64,000 nucleotides of DNA from Marinobacter adhaerens HP15 (GTDB taxonomy: Bacteria; Pseudomonadota; Gammaproteobacteria; Pseudomonadales; Oleiphilaceae), in assembly GCF_000166295.1 (NCBI RefSeq), contig NC_017506.1:868001-932000 (forward strand). Reading direction: 5' to 3'. Positions within the stretch are counted from its first letter, which is position 1. Every line of letters starts with the position of its first letter. The notes under the pieces were generated by a model, which worked only from the letters and a program-made list of their open reading frames with translations, was not told the origin of the DNA and made no database searches. Shown here in pieces: positions 1-8,367 of the stretch. A program made the position numbers and the translations under genes.

Positions 1-237
1 CGTGCTTCAAAGGCGGCGTTGAATGCCTTTGGCAAGTCCCTCGCGATGGATCTGAAACCGAGGGGTATCGCGGTGGCCCAGCTGCACCCGGGTTATGTTC
101 AGACCCGAATGGTGAATTTTGGTGGGTTGATTACTCCGGAAGAATCGGCAAAAGGCCTGGCAGAGCGGATTGATGGCCTTACCCTGGAGAATACGGGATC
201 GTTCTGGCACAGCAACGGCGACGAGCTGCCGTGGTGA
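1..237 (+). CDS. SDR family oxidoreductase, C-terminal part
   Basis: This is the 3' end of a short-chain dehydrogenase/reductase gene that begins before the window. The first codons read R-A-S-K-A-A-L-N, the SK-A-ALN context that follows the catalytic Tyr of SDR proteins, so the Lys of the YxxxK pair is visible and the Tyr lies off the edge. The later L-H-P-G-Y-V-Q-T motif corresponds to the usual PG-x-V-x-T segment after the active site. The remaining C-terminus is short, as in the small SDRs that resemble the C-factor/CsgA group. The substrate cannot be deduced. Confidence 0.85.
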   Translation, partial: RASKAALNAFGKSLAMDLKPRGIAVAQLHPGYVQTRMVNFGGLITPEESAKGLAERIDGLTLENTGSFWHSNGDELPW

Positions 238-330
238 TCCTGAAAACATTTTCATTTGTTTGCATTGGAGTGAGGCAGGATTCTGTTTTAACGAGTACTC
301 TTGTTACCTAAAAAAGGAATTCTGCTGTCG

Positions 331-1392
331 ATGAAAAGTGCGAGTGCTCCAATGAATTATGAGCCTGAGCGGGAACGCAGGCCCCAGTTCTGGCGTTTGG
401 CCATGCGATGTGCCCAGATCGCCGGGACTGTAGATGTCATCTTTTTCTTTCTTTTTCATGCATTGGGTTCGCCGGTTCTGGCATGGATCAACGTGGTTAG
501 CGTGGCCATGTATGCCGGCGCCTACTACGCACTCAAATACCATAAGAACAAGATTGCGGTCGTACTGATCTGGGCGGAAGTGCTCGGGCACGCCGGCCTC
601 GGTACCGTTCTCATCGGCTGGGAGAGCGGTTTCCATTATTACCTTCTGATGTTCATACCGGCGATCTGCGTTTCCGCGTCCCGAAGATGGGCGGTTTATG
701 CGCTACTCACTCTCTGGGGATACTACGTCGCGCTCGATGCCTTGATGTGGTACATCGAACCGTTGCAGCCAATCCCGCAGACAGCCCTGAACATAGTCCA
801 TCTGTTCAATCTGAGCGTGGTCTTTGCAATGTTCAGTTACCTGGCTTCCTATTACCTCAGCATGGTTGTTTCGGCACAGCGCAAGCTTCGCGAAATGGCA
901 ACAACGGACTCATTAACCGGGCTTTTCAATCGTCGTCATATGACCTATCTGGCTGAAAAAGAGGTATCGCGGTTCCGGCGCAGCGGACACCCGGTCGGTT
1001 TCCTCCTGCTGGATGTCGATCATTTTAAGTCGATCAATGATGCCTTCGGACATGAAGCCGGTGACAGGGTACTCGGCTGTGTTGCCGATGTGATCCGGGA
1101 AGAATTAAGGGCTCAGGATCTGATAGGTCGATGGGGTGGTGAGGAGTTTCTGGTCATTCTTCCGGATACGAATGCTGATAAAGCGCAAGCAAGCGCGGAG
1201 CGGATACGAAAAGCGTTTTTGGCAAGGGACTGGCGCGCAGTTATCGGCGGTGATATCGATGTTACGATCAGCATCGGCGTAAGTGAGCTGCGAACTGGCG
1301 AAGACCTGAGTGCCGCGGTCAGCAGGGCTGATGAAGCGCTTTACCGCGGTAAAACGGGCGGCCGTAACCGGGTAGAACTGGAAACCATCTGA
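331..1392 (+). CDS. membrane-anchored diguanylate cyclase (GGDEF)
   Basis: The protein probably makes cyclic di-GMP from two GTP at the inner membrane. About six hydrophobic segments fill residues 25-190 and are followed by a GGDEF domain. The active-site signature is GGEEF at about residues 269-273. An RxxD product-inhibition site (R-A-Q-D) sits exactly five residues before it, so both catalysis and feedback inhibition look intact. The start is placed at the ATG at 331, which has AGGA at 315-318; an in-frame TTG at 301 is possible but less likely. There is no recognisable sensor domain other than the membrane part, so the input signal is unknown. Confidence 0.9.
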   Translation: MKSASAPMNYEPERERRPQFWRLAMRCAQIAGTVDVIFFFLFHALGSPVLAWINVVSVAMYAGAYYALKYHKNKIAVVLIWAEVLGHAGLGTVLIGWESGFHYYLLMFIPAICVSASRRWAVYALLTLWGYYVALDALMWYIEPLQPIPQTALNIVHLFNLSVVFAMFSYLASYYLSMVVSAQRKLREMATTDSLTGLFNRRHMTYLAEKEVSRFRRSGHPVGFLLLDVDHFKSINDAFGHEAGDRVLGCVADVIREELRAQDLIGRWGGEEFLVILPDTNADKAQASAERIRKAFLARDWRAVIGGDIDVTISIGVSELRTGEDLSAAVSRADEALYRGKTGGRNRVELETI

Positions 1393-1416
1393 AGGCCAAA
1401 GCAAGGGGGTAGGTTT

Positions 1417-1872
1417 ATGAGTCTGGCAATTGCACTGCATGTTCTGGCTGCGGTTATCTGGGTTGGCGGTATGTTCTTCGCCTACATGGCGATGCGTCCG
1501 GCCGTGGTTGAGGTGGTAGAGGCCTCCCAGCGTGGCCATCTTTGGTCGAAGACGCTTGAACGGTTTTTCCGCTGGGTCTGGCTCGCGGTTGTGCTGCTCC
1601 TGGTTACCGGCTACTGGATGATTTTCAGTGTGTTTGGCGGTATGGCCGGTGCTGGCTGGCACATTCATGCCATGCAGACGCTCGGGCTGGTGATGATGCT
1701 GCTCTACTTTCACGTGTATTTTGCGCCTTTCCGACGGCTCAAGCAGGCGGTTGCAGACAAGGATCCGCAAGCTGGTGGTGTTCAGGTGGGAAAGATTCGC
1801 CGTCTGGTCGGTATCAATCTGATTCTCGGCCTGATTGTGGTCGCCATAGGGTCTGGCGGTCGGTACCTGTAA
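1417..1872 (+). CDS. CopD-like integral membrane protein
   Basis: A 151-residue protein with four predicted membrane helices. The N-terminus H-V-L-A-A-V-I-W-V-G-G-M is typical of the CopD/DUF2269-like family, in which conserved histidines may bind haem or copper. Other histidines (W-H-I-H near residue 83, F-H-V-Y near 103) lie at helix ends, as expected for that family. It begins 24 bases after the diguanylate cyclase gene, and 25 bases separate it from the MaoC gene. The three may be cotranscribed, but no functional link is obvious. Assignment is from overall pattern; a metal role is inferred only. Confidence 0.7.
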   Translation: MSLAIALHVLAAVIWVGGMFFAYMAMRPAVVEVVEASQRGHLWSKTLERFFRWVWLAVVLLLVTGYWMIFSVFGGMAGAGWHIHAMQTLGLVMMLLYFHVYFAPFRRLKQAVADKDPQAGGVQVGKIRRLVGINLILGLIVVAIGSGGRYL

Positions 1873-1897
1873 GGCTGAGCGATCGGGGACCGATACC

Positions 1898-2368
1898 ATG
1901 TCTGATATTCGAAAGAGAGCCATTGCCGGCCTGAAAGCCGGCGACTCGTTTACCCTGGTACGAACGTTCACCGAGGATGAGACCCTGTCCTTTGGCGAAA
2001 TCAGCCGCGATCAGAATCCGGTTCACTACAGCGATGAGTTCGCCCAGGCCAAGAACATGCAGGGCAGGATCTGCCATGGCTTGCTGGTTGGCGGGATGAT
2101 CACGGAGGTGGGTGGGCAGATTGGCTGGCTGGCGTCCGGGATGAATTTTCGCTTCCGCCGGCCAGTGTATTTCGGGGATACCGTCACCTGTGTGTTCACC
2201 ATCACCGAAGTGGACTCAAGGAATAGGGCCCGGGCCGAAGCGGTGCTCTCGAATCAGCATGGTGAGCCGGTTATCGAAGCCACGTTAACGGGTGTTCTAC
2301 CCGGGCCGAAGGAACAGCAGTTGATGTCAGCAATGATCAGCGAAGAGAAAACCACGTCTGCCGGCTGA
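1898..2368 (+). CDS. MaoC-family (R)-specific enoyl-CoA hydratase
   Basis: A 156-residue single hotdog-fold protein. The hydratase-2 motif is visible as D-Q-N-P-V-H-Y near residues 38-44, supplying the catalytic Asp/His pair, followed by G-R-I-C-H-G-L-L. Members of this family hydrate trans-2-enoyl-CoA to (R)-3-hydroxyacyl-CoA and can feed polyhydroxyalkanoate synthesis (PhaJ type). No pha genes are nearby, so the physiological role is open. It ends 18 bases before the convergent RIO kinase gene. Confidence 0.85.
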   Translation: MSDIRKRAIAGLKAGDSFTLVRTFTEDETLSFGEISRDQNPVHYSDEFAQAKNMQGRICHGLLVGGMITEVGGQIGWLASGMNFRFRRPVYFGDTVTCVFTITEVDSRNRARAEAVLSNQHGEPVIEATLTGVLPGPKEQQLMSAMISEEKTTSAG

Positions 2369-2386
2369 CCAGCGCCGGCTAAGGCG

Positions 2387-3241
2387 TCAGTCCTCCTCGG
2401 CGTCCCTCATCCGTTCCTGTCGCTCCCACTCTTCCTCTTTTGCCGCATCGATGATTTCCATCAGTTCGTCGACGTTGGCAGCGGTGTCATCGTGCTGGAA
2501 GCAGCCCGTGAGCTTGCTGTCCGGGTGCAGGTCGCCGGACTCGTAGAGCGCCCAGATCTCCTTGCCATAATCGGTGTTCAGCAGTTCCGGCGCGAAGCGT
2601 CCGAAATAGCGGCGCATATTGTCGACGTCGCGCTCCAGCATGCGTTCCGCGTTGTTATTGCCGGAGGCATTGACGGCCTGGGGAAGATCAATAATGACAG
2701 GTCCGCTGGCATCGACCAGAACATTGAATTCCGACAGATCCCCATGGATCAGACCGGCACTCAACATACGGACAACCTCTCGGATGACCTGATCGTGGAA
2801 GTCGCGGGCCTGTTCCGGGGACAGGATGACATCATCCAGCCTGGGTGCAGCCTTGCCATCTTCGTCCGCCACCAGTTCCATCAACAGCACACCGTCCACG
2901 AAGCCCAGAGGCTCGGGAACCCGGACACCGGCAGCGGCAAGCCGGTACAGGGCATCCACCTCGGAGTTGAGCCAGGCTTCTTCCTGTTCCTTCTGGCCGT
3001 ATTTGGTTTTTTTGCTCATGGCCCGGGCGCGCCGGCTGTTCCGTACCTTGCGGCCTTCCTGGTATTCCACCGCCTGCTTGAAGCTTCGCTTGGAGGCTTC
3101 CTTGAAGACCTTGGCGCATCGTGTCTGATCGCCACAACGCACCACATAAACCTGGGCTTCCTTGCCGCTCATGAGCTGGTAGAGCACTTCGTCCACCATG
3201 CCGTCATCGACAAGTGGTTGTAATCTTTTCGGTACTTTCAT
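2387..3241 (-). CDS. RIO1-type serine protein kinase
   Basis: This bacterial member of the RIO atypical kinase family has 284 residues. Visible elements are the ATP-binding Lys in R-C-A-K-V-F (about residue 44), the catalytic loop H-G-D-L-S-E-F-N (Asp168, Asn173) and the metal-binding I-I-D-L-P (Asp185) that replaces DFG in RIO kinases. The C-terminus is very acidic and charged. The start at 3241 is chosen because a good AAAGG lies just upstream; an in-frame extension of 33 codons lacks family character. RIO1 acts in ribosome maturation in eukaryotes and archaea. The bacterial substrate is not known. Confidence 0.88.
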   Translation of the reverse strand: MKVPKRLQPLVDDGMVDEVLYQLMSGKEAQVYVVRCGDQTRCAKVFKEASKRSFKQAVEYQEGRKVRNSRRARAMSKKTKYGQKEQEEAWLNSEVDALYRLAAAGVRVPEPLGFVDGVLLMELVADEDGKAAPRLDDVILSPEQARDFHDQVIREVVRMLSAGLIHGDLSEFNVLVDASGPVIIDLPQAVNASGNNNAERMLERDVDNMRRYFGRFAPELLNTDYGKEIWALYESGDLHPDSKLTGCFQHDDTAANVDELMEIIDAAKEEEWERQERMRDAEED

Positions 3242-3347
3242 AAAACCTTTCAGACGGACAGTGAGTCGGCCAGCCACGTTCATTGATCTGGAACAAGACT
3301 GGATGCGGACAGGGCAGGGACAATGACTGCTACGGAGCATAGCTTAC

Positions 3348-4208
3348 ATGAAAATCTTTTTCCTGATCCTGTTGATTCTGGTGGTGGCGGTCACTTTAGC
3401 TCTGTGGTTCTGGCGACAGGCCGACCACAATGCGGACCAAGCCGCCATGGCGAAGTTGGCGGCTCTGCAGCCAGCTTCACCGGAACGGTTCGATCTTTCT
3501 CTCCTTGAGGGGCTGCCGGAGCCCGCCCGGCGGTATTTCCGATACACCATTCAGCCCGGTACACCGCTTTATACTGTCGCCCGGATATCAATGACCGGAA
3601 AATTCGGCATGGGCAATCGGGAATCGCCCGACTACATGGACATGCAGGCCACGCAGATGCTGGCCATGCCCGAAGGCTTTATCTGGAAGATGAGCGCCAG
3701 CCGCGGCGCCCTCCGGGTTTCCGGCTCAGACACCGGGCAGTGGACGCGGTTCTGGCTGATGGGATTGCTGCCGGTGGCCCGGATGGGCGGCGACCCGGAT
3801 CACACCCGTTCGGCATTCGGCCGATATGTGGCGGAAGCGGTTTTCTGGACGCCAGCCGCCCTGCTGCCAGGCCCGGGGGTCGCGTGGCAGCTTGTGGATG
3901 TAAATACGGCCAGGGTGATTGTCCGCCACGAGGGTATGGAGCAGGCGGTGGATGTTGTGGTGGCCGAAGACGGTCGTCCCCTTCAGGTAAGTTTCGACCG
4001 CTGGAGCAATGCGAATGCGGAAAAAATCCATCGTTTGCAGCCGTTCGGTGGATACCTGTCAGAGTTTCGGGAGTTCGAAGGCTTTATCTTGCCGACCCAC
4101 GTGGAAGCCGGGAACTTCTTTGCCACGGAAGATTACTTTCCTTTCTTCATTGCCGAAGTGACCAATGTAGAATTCCCTCGATCCAATTTGATCCCGAGTG
4201 GTGATTGA
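3348..4208 (+). CDS. DUF6544-like protein with N-terminal membrane anchor
   Basis: A 286-residue protein with a single hydrophobic N-terminal segment (residues 2-21) followed by a soluble region. The block L-P-E-P-A-R-R-Y-F-R-Y near residue 56 and the later E-F-R-E-F-E-G-F-I-L-P-T-H-V-E-A-G-N segment are characteristic of a widespread family of unknown function (DUF6544/DUF6920 as I recall it). The domain is probably exported and attached to the inner membrane. Its stop codon overlaps the start of the M23 peptidase gene by one base, so the two are translationally coupled. Confidence 0.7.
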   Translation: MKIFFLILLILVVAVTLALWFWRQADHNADQAAMAKLAALQPASPERFDLSLLEGLPEPARRYFRYTIQPGTPLYTVARISMTGKFGMGNRESPDYMDMQATQMLAMPEGFIWKMSASRGALRVSGSDTGQWTRFWLMGLLPVARMGGDPDHTRSAFGRYVAEAVFWTPAALLPGPGVAWQLVDVNTARVIVRHEGMEQAVDVVVAEDGRPLQVSFDRWSNANAEKIHRLQPFGGYLSEFREFEGFILPTHVEAGNFFATEDYFPFFIAEVTNVEFPRSNLIPSGD

Positions 4209-5176
4209 TGTCGCTGATGGTAATGCTTACCCAGATTGTTTTACCGGTTGTCCTGCTGGTTTGGCTGGCAAGGTTCCCTGCCCGGGGATGGCTTGCACTT
4301 GGCGTGCAGGCACTGTCGGTGGCAGGCGTGCTCGTTGGTCTCGGTCTGGCCGCCCTGTGGGTCATGCCGCCGTTCTGGGTGCCGTATCTTTATTACGGCG
4401 GGTTCCTGTTCATCGTGGTGCGCCATCTATGGAATGGACGGTTCCAGCGCGACGGCTTATGGCAAGTCTCGGCCGGGCAAACCCTACTTGTCCTTCTTGG
4501 GTTTGCCCTTGGCTGCCTGGGCGGGTACATGGCGTATATGGCATACCAGGGTAGGGCTTTGCCGGCGGTTGAAACTGTCGATATCGCCCCACCGTTCGGG
4601 CCTGGCACCTATCTGGTGGCCCATGGTGGTTCCAACGCCATGGTGAATGTGCATTTGAAAACGCTGGATACTGCGCTTGAGCGTTTCAGACCCTGGCGGG
4701 GACAAAGTCGCGCCCTCGATATTTTCCGGATTTCGCCGTTGGGCATCCACAAGCATGGCTGGCTGCCATCCGATCCGGCCCGTTATACAACGTTCGGCAC
4801 CCCGGTGCTGGCGCCCTGCGATGGGGAGATCGCGAAGGTTGTCGATGGCCTGGAGGATATGCCGGTTCCAGTGATGGATCGGGAACACATGGCGGGAAAT
4901 TATGTGGCGATCAATTGTGGCCAGTTCTTCGTGATTTTAGCCCATCTTAGGAAAGGTAGCGTCTCGGTCTCTGCTGGCGATCGGGTGGATGTCGGTGGTT
5001 TTCTGGGAGAAATGGGTAACTCCGGCAACAGTTCAGAGCCCCACCTGCACGTTCACGCCCAGCGAGGGCTGCCGGAGCAGGCGGCATTCGGAGGTGAGCC
5101 TCTGGCGCTAACTATCGATGATGCTTTTCCGGTGAGGAACGACAGGATACGGGTTGCAGTGCCTGTCGACCGATAG
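4208..5176 (+). CDS. membrane-anchored M23-type (LytM) peptidase
   Basis: A 322-residue protein with four hydrophobic segments in residues 1-110 and a C-terminal LytM/M23 domain. The zinc site is recognisable as A-L-D-I-F near residue 170 and H-L-H-V-H near residues 278-282, with G-N-S-G-N-S-S-E-P before it. M23 enzymes cleave peptidoglycan cross-bridges, or act as inactive activators of amidases. The first metal ligand motif is less canonical than the usual H-x3-D, so activity is not certain. The ATG at 4208 overlaps the upstream stop codon; a TTG one codon earlier is equally in frame. Confidence 0.8.
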   Translation: MSLMVMLTQIVLPVVLLVWLARFPARGWLALGVQALSVAGVLVGLGLAALWVMPPFWVPYLYYGGFLFIVVRHLWNGRFQRDGLWQVSAGQTLLVLLGFALGCLGGYMAYMAYQGRALPAVETVDIAPPFGPGTYLVAHGGSNAMVNVHLKTLDTALERFRPWRGQSRALDIFRISPLGIHKHGWLPSDPARYTTFGTPVLAPCDGEIAKVVDGLEDMPVPVMDREHMAGNYVAINCGQFFVILAHLRKGSVSVSAGDRVDVGGFLGEMGNSGNSSEPHLHVHAQRGLPEQAAFGGEPLALTIDDAFPVRNDRIRVAVPVDR

Positions 5177-5182
5177 CTTTCT

Positions 5183-5602
5183 TTACCGCACAACGAATAC
5201 CGAAATATCACTGTGTCTGACGATATTGGCGCCGTTGGAGTGGAGAATGTGGAGCCTGTCGCCGATTCCCGGCGGATGAGAAGCCATCACCACCAGGTCT
5301 GCACCTGTGGTTTTAATAGCTTCAAGCAACTTGTCTTCAAGTTCCACTGCCGTATCGGCGGTCTCCATGACGATGCTGTCCGTACTGATGCCGTGGGATT
5401 TCCCCTGCTCCTCCGCGAAGACGGCGAGTTTCTCCCTGAGCTCTTTAGGATTGTGGGCGGCCGCTCCCGGTGTGCTGTTGGTGACGGTGACGTAGCACAG
5501 GGTGGCGTTGTAATGCTTGGCAATATCAATGGAGGTATTGAGCGCCTTCACCATTTTATCGGTATGGGCGAGGTCGACCGGAACGAGGATCTTGGTGTAC
5601 AT
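5183..5602 (-). CDS. universal stress protein (UspA family)
   Basis: A 139-residue single-domain Usp. The N-terminus M-Y-T-K-I-L-V-P-V-D-L is the standard first beta strand, and the C-terminal strand ends H-S-D-I-S-V-F-V-V. A G-9x-G-A element (I-G-D...N-G-A) is present where ATP-binding Usps carry G-2x-G-9x-G-S/T, so nucleotide binding is possible but not certain. The start at 5602 is preceded by a strong AAGGAG with seven-base spacing. It is monocistronic: a terminator at 5685-5716 separates it from the transporter gene upstream. Confidence 0.9.
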   Translation of the reverse strand: MYTKILVPVDLAHTDKMVKALNTSIDIAKHYNATLCYVTVTNSTPGAAAHNPKELREKLAVFAEEQGKSHGISTDSIVMETADTAVELEDKLLEAIKTTGADLVVMASHPPGIGDRLHILHSNGANIVRHSDISVFVVR

Positions 5603-5684
5603 AAGAGTTCTCCTTTTCCGCATGCGATACAGACATAGGTCTGTTGTCCTGAATTCAGATTGGCAGTGCCCTGTTGGGTATGTC

Positions 5685-5716
5685 AAAAAAAGCCCGGTGA
5701 AGTTCACCGGGCTTTT
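5685..5716 (-). terminator. rho-independent terminator of the NSS transporter gene
   Basis: A perfect 10-bp stem (AGCCCGGTGA paired with TCACCGGGCT) closes on a three-base loop at 5701-5703. Read on the minus strand it is followed by seven T residues. It lies 25 bases beyond the stop codon of the sodium-dependent transporter gene and before the usp gene. Confidence 0.9.
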
Positions 5717-5740
5717 GCGGTTGGAGAAGCCGGGATGGCC

Positions 5741-7123
5741 TTACAACAGGTTGTAGAGGAAAACCACGGCGATACCGGCAGGCGTCAGATACCGGAGTAC
5801 GAACATGAATGCCTTATAGCTGCTTCCTTGCAGACCAATATCGGCCGGCAGACTCTCACGTTTCATCGCCCATCCGGCAAACAGCGCAATGGCGAGTCCG
5901 CCGAGAGGCATCATCAGGTTGGAGACGAGGAAGTCGAGCAGGTCGAAGACCGTCTTGCCCTCGAAGAACGGAATAAAGCCAAGCGGGTGCACACTTTCCC
6001 AGACGTTGAAGGACAACACGGTACCGATACCGATAAACCAGATGGCGAGCCCGCCACCAATGGCGCTTTTCGCTCGACTCACGCCTTTGTGTTCTTCCAG
6101 CCATTCGACCACCGGTTCCAGCATGGAAATGGCCGAGGTGATGGCTGCTACCAGTAGCAAAGCGAAGAAAATGGTGCCGAACAGCGCACCACCACTCATC
6201 TGGCCAAAGGCCAATGGCAGGGTCACGAAGATCAGGCCGGGCCCTGCCCCTGGCTCAAGGCCATTGGCAAATACCAGGGGAAAGATGGCCAGCCCCGCGA
6301 GAAGCGCAACGCTGGTGTCCACGACGGCAATGGTCATGGCGGTCCGCGCAATGTTTACGGTTTTTGGCAGGTAGGAGCCATAGGCCATCAGAACACCAAT
6401 ACCGATACTGAGCGTAAAGGCGGCGTGCCCCAGGGCAGTCAGAACCCCCGCCGTTGTCAGTTTGCTGAAATCCGGCGAGAACATGAAACTCACGGCCCGG
6501 CCAAAGCTGCCGCTGTTCATGGCATAGATCACCATGGCAACCAACAGCACGAACAACAGAGGCATCAGCATATTCACAGCTTTCTCAAGCCCCGAGCGAA
6601 TGCCCCTGCCAACGATGAACACCACAATCACCATGAACACCGAGTGCCACATGAGCAGTTCCCAGGGGTTGGCAAGGAGCCCGCCGAACTGGCCGCCGAT
6701 GGCTTCGGCATCTGCTCCGGTAAACAGCCCGGTTGCGGCCTTGCCGATATAGACCAGGGCCCAGCCGCCAATCACGGCGTAAAAAGAAAGCACCAGGAAG
6801 GATGCAATTACCCCGTTCCAGCCGATGGCTCGCCAGCCCCTGGCTGTGCCTTCGGTTTTGGTCAGGGTGCGCATGGTGGCCACAGGGCTCTGGCCGCCGC
6901 GCCGACCAATCATGGTTTCGGCAATCAGTACCGGCACGCCGATCAGGAAGATACAGGCCAGGTAGATCAGAACGAAGGCGCCGCCGCCGTTCTCGCCAGT
7001 AATGTACGGAAACTTCCAGATGTTCCCGAGGCCAACGGCTGAACCAGCCGCAGCCAGGATAAAGGCCATCCGTGAGGACCAGAGGTTATTGGCCTGCTGG
7101 TGTGGTTGGGTACTCTCACTCAT
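5741..7123 (-). CDS. sodium-dependent transporter, NSS/SNF family
   Basis: A 460-residue polytopic membrane protein with about 11-12 helices. The N-terminal stretch A-A-A-G-S-A-V-G-L-G-N-I-W-K-F-P-Y is the hallmark of the neurotransmitter:sodium symporter family (LeuT/TnaT type), in which it forms part of the sodium and substrate sites. Bacterial members take up amino acids such as tryptophan, tyrosine or leucine. Placement next to an aromatic aminotransferase and an indolepyruvate oxidoreductase suggests an aromatic amino acid substrate, which is inference. GGAGAG precedes the start at 7123. Transcription ends at the hairpin at 5685-5716. Confidence 0.92.
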   Translation of the reverse strand: MSESTQPHQQANNLWSSRMAFILAAAGSAVGLGNIWKFPYITGENGGGAFVLIYLACIFLIGVPVLIAETMIGRRGGQSPVATMRTLTKTEGTARGWRAIGWNGVIASFLVLSFYAVIGGWALVYIGKAATGLFTGADAEAIGGQFGGLLANPWELLMWHSVFMVIVVFIVGRGIRSGLEKAVNMLMPLLFVLLVAMVIYAMNSGSFGRAVSFMFSPDFSKLTTAGVLTALGHAAFTLSIGIGVLMAYGSYLPKTVNIARTAMTIAVVDTSVALLAGLAIFPLVFANGLEPGAGPGLIFVTLPLAFGQMSGGALFGTIFFALLLVAAITSAISMLEPVVEWLEEHKGVSRAKSAIGGGLAIWFIGIGTVLSFNVWESVHPLGFIPFFEGKTVFDLLDFLVSNLMMPLGGLAIALFAGWAMKRESLPADIGLQGSSYKAFMFVLRYLTPAGIAVVFLYNLL

Positions 7124-7179
7124 TCTTCTCTCCGGCTAATTGTTTTTGTCGGATTGATTGGTTGTTGTCGAAAAAGTAT

Positions 7180-8367
7180 TTACTTGCCGAGCACCTCGCG
7201 CAGGGCGGAAGCGACTTGTGGCAAGACGTGGTCGTTCAAACCGGCAACGTTTACGCGGCTGCTTTCCAGCATGTGGATGCCGTGTTCCTTCCGTAACCGG
7301 CCCACCTGCTCCGGACTGATTCCGAGGAACGAGAACATGCCCCGCTGACGGGCGATGAAGTCGAAGTCGCCTACTGGCGAGAGTGCATCCGCAAAAGCGT
7401 GACGCAGATGCAGGATGCGCTTACACATACCGTTTAGCTCCTGTTGCCACTGGGCTCGCAGGTCGTCATCGCCAAGGATGGTCTCCACGATTGAGGCGCC
7501 GTGGGCCGGTGGCATTGAGTAATGCGACCGGATGACGCTCAGCAGCTGGCTGGTGGCGGCGGCATTCACGGTTGCGGTTTCCGAAACCAGGGCGAGGGCG
7601 CCGGTGCGCTCCCGGTAGAGGCCAAAGTTCTTGGAGCACGAGGCTGCGATCAGCATTTCAGGTACCGCACTGGCCAGGTGCCTCAGGCCAGCTGCATCCG
7701 CGTCCAGGCCTTCGCCAAGGCCCTGATAGGCCATGTCCACGAAGGGCAGCAGGCCTTTGCGCTGGATCAGGCTGGTCACTTCCTGCCACTGGGCCAGGCT
7801 CAGGTCCGCGCCCGAGGGGTTGTGGCAGCACCCGTGTAGCAACACCACGTCGCCCGCATCCGCCCGTTCCAGGGTTTCCAGCATGGCGCCGAAGTCTACC
7901 TGCAGGGTCTCTGGATTGAGGTACGGATATTCGCGAATAGTCAGGCCGGCGCCACCGAGCAACGGCAAGTGGTTGGCCCAGGTGGGCGTGCTGACCCAGA
8001 CTTTTGTATCGGCCTTGCACAGACGCAGAAACTCGGCCGCCATACGCAGGGCGCCGCAGCCGCCCGGTGTCTGGATGACCGATACGCGACCGTCGCGGAC
8101 CAGTGGGCTGTTGCTTCCCAGGATCAGCTCCGCCATGGCGCTGTTGAAGCCGGCGGAACCGGCAGGGCCCACGTAGCTCTTGGTGGTTTCGCCCTCAAGC
8201 AGGCGACGCTCGGCTTCGTGAACGGCGGCCATGATAGGCGTATTGCCGGCGTCATCCTTATAGACACCGATGCCCAGATCCACTTTGTCCGGTCGATCGT
8301 CTTCAAGGAAGGTCTGCATCAACTGCAGGATCGGATCCTGGGGCAGGGGCTGGAGTGCTTCAAACAT
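7180..8367 (-). CDS. aromatic amino acid aminotransferase (class I, AspC/TyrB type)
   Basis: A 395-residue PLP-dependent transaminase of subgroup I-alpha. It starts D-K-V-D-L-G-I-G-V-Y-K-D and carries S-K-N-F-G-L-Y-R-E-R, in which the Lys (about residue 244) forms the Schiff base. A conserved substrate carboxylate Arg lies in S-S-R-V-N near the C-terminus. Length and motifs match AspC/TyrB. The start codon overlaps the end of the indolepyruvate oxidoreductase gene by 8 bases and has a GAGGAGG site, indicating one operon. It would supply aryl-pyruvates (phenylpyruvate, 4-hydroxyphenylpyruvate, indolepyruvate) to that enzyme. Confidence 0.9.
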   Translation of the reverse strand: MFEALQPLPQDPILQLMQTFLEDDRPDKVDLGIGVYKDDAGNTPIMAAVHEAERRLLEGETTKSYVGPAGSAGFNSAMAELILGSNSPLVRDGRVSVIQTPGGCGALRMAAEFLRLCKADTKVWVSTPTWANHLPLLGGAGLTIREYPYLNPETLQVDFGAMLETLERADAGDVVLLHGCCHNPSGADLSLAQWQEVTSLIQRKGLLPFVDMAYQGLGEGLDADAAGLRHLASAVPEMLIAASCSKNFGLYRERTGALALVSETATVNAAATSQLLSVIRSHYSMPPAHGASIVETILGDDDLRAQWQQELNGMCKRILHLRHAFADALSPVGDFDFIARQRGMFSFLGISPEQVGRLRKEHGIHMLESSRVNVAGLNDHVLPQVASALREVLGK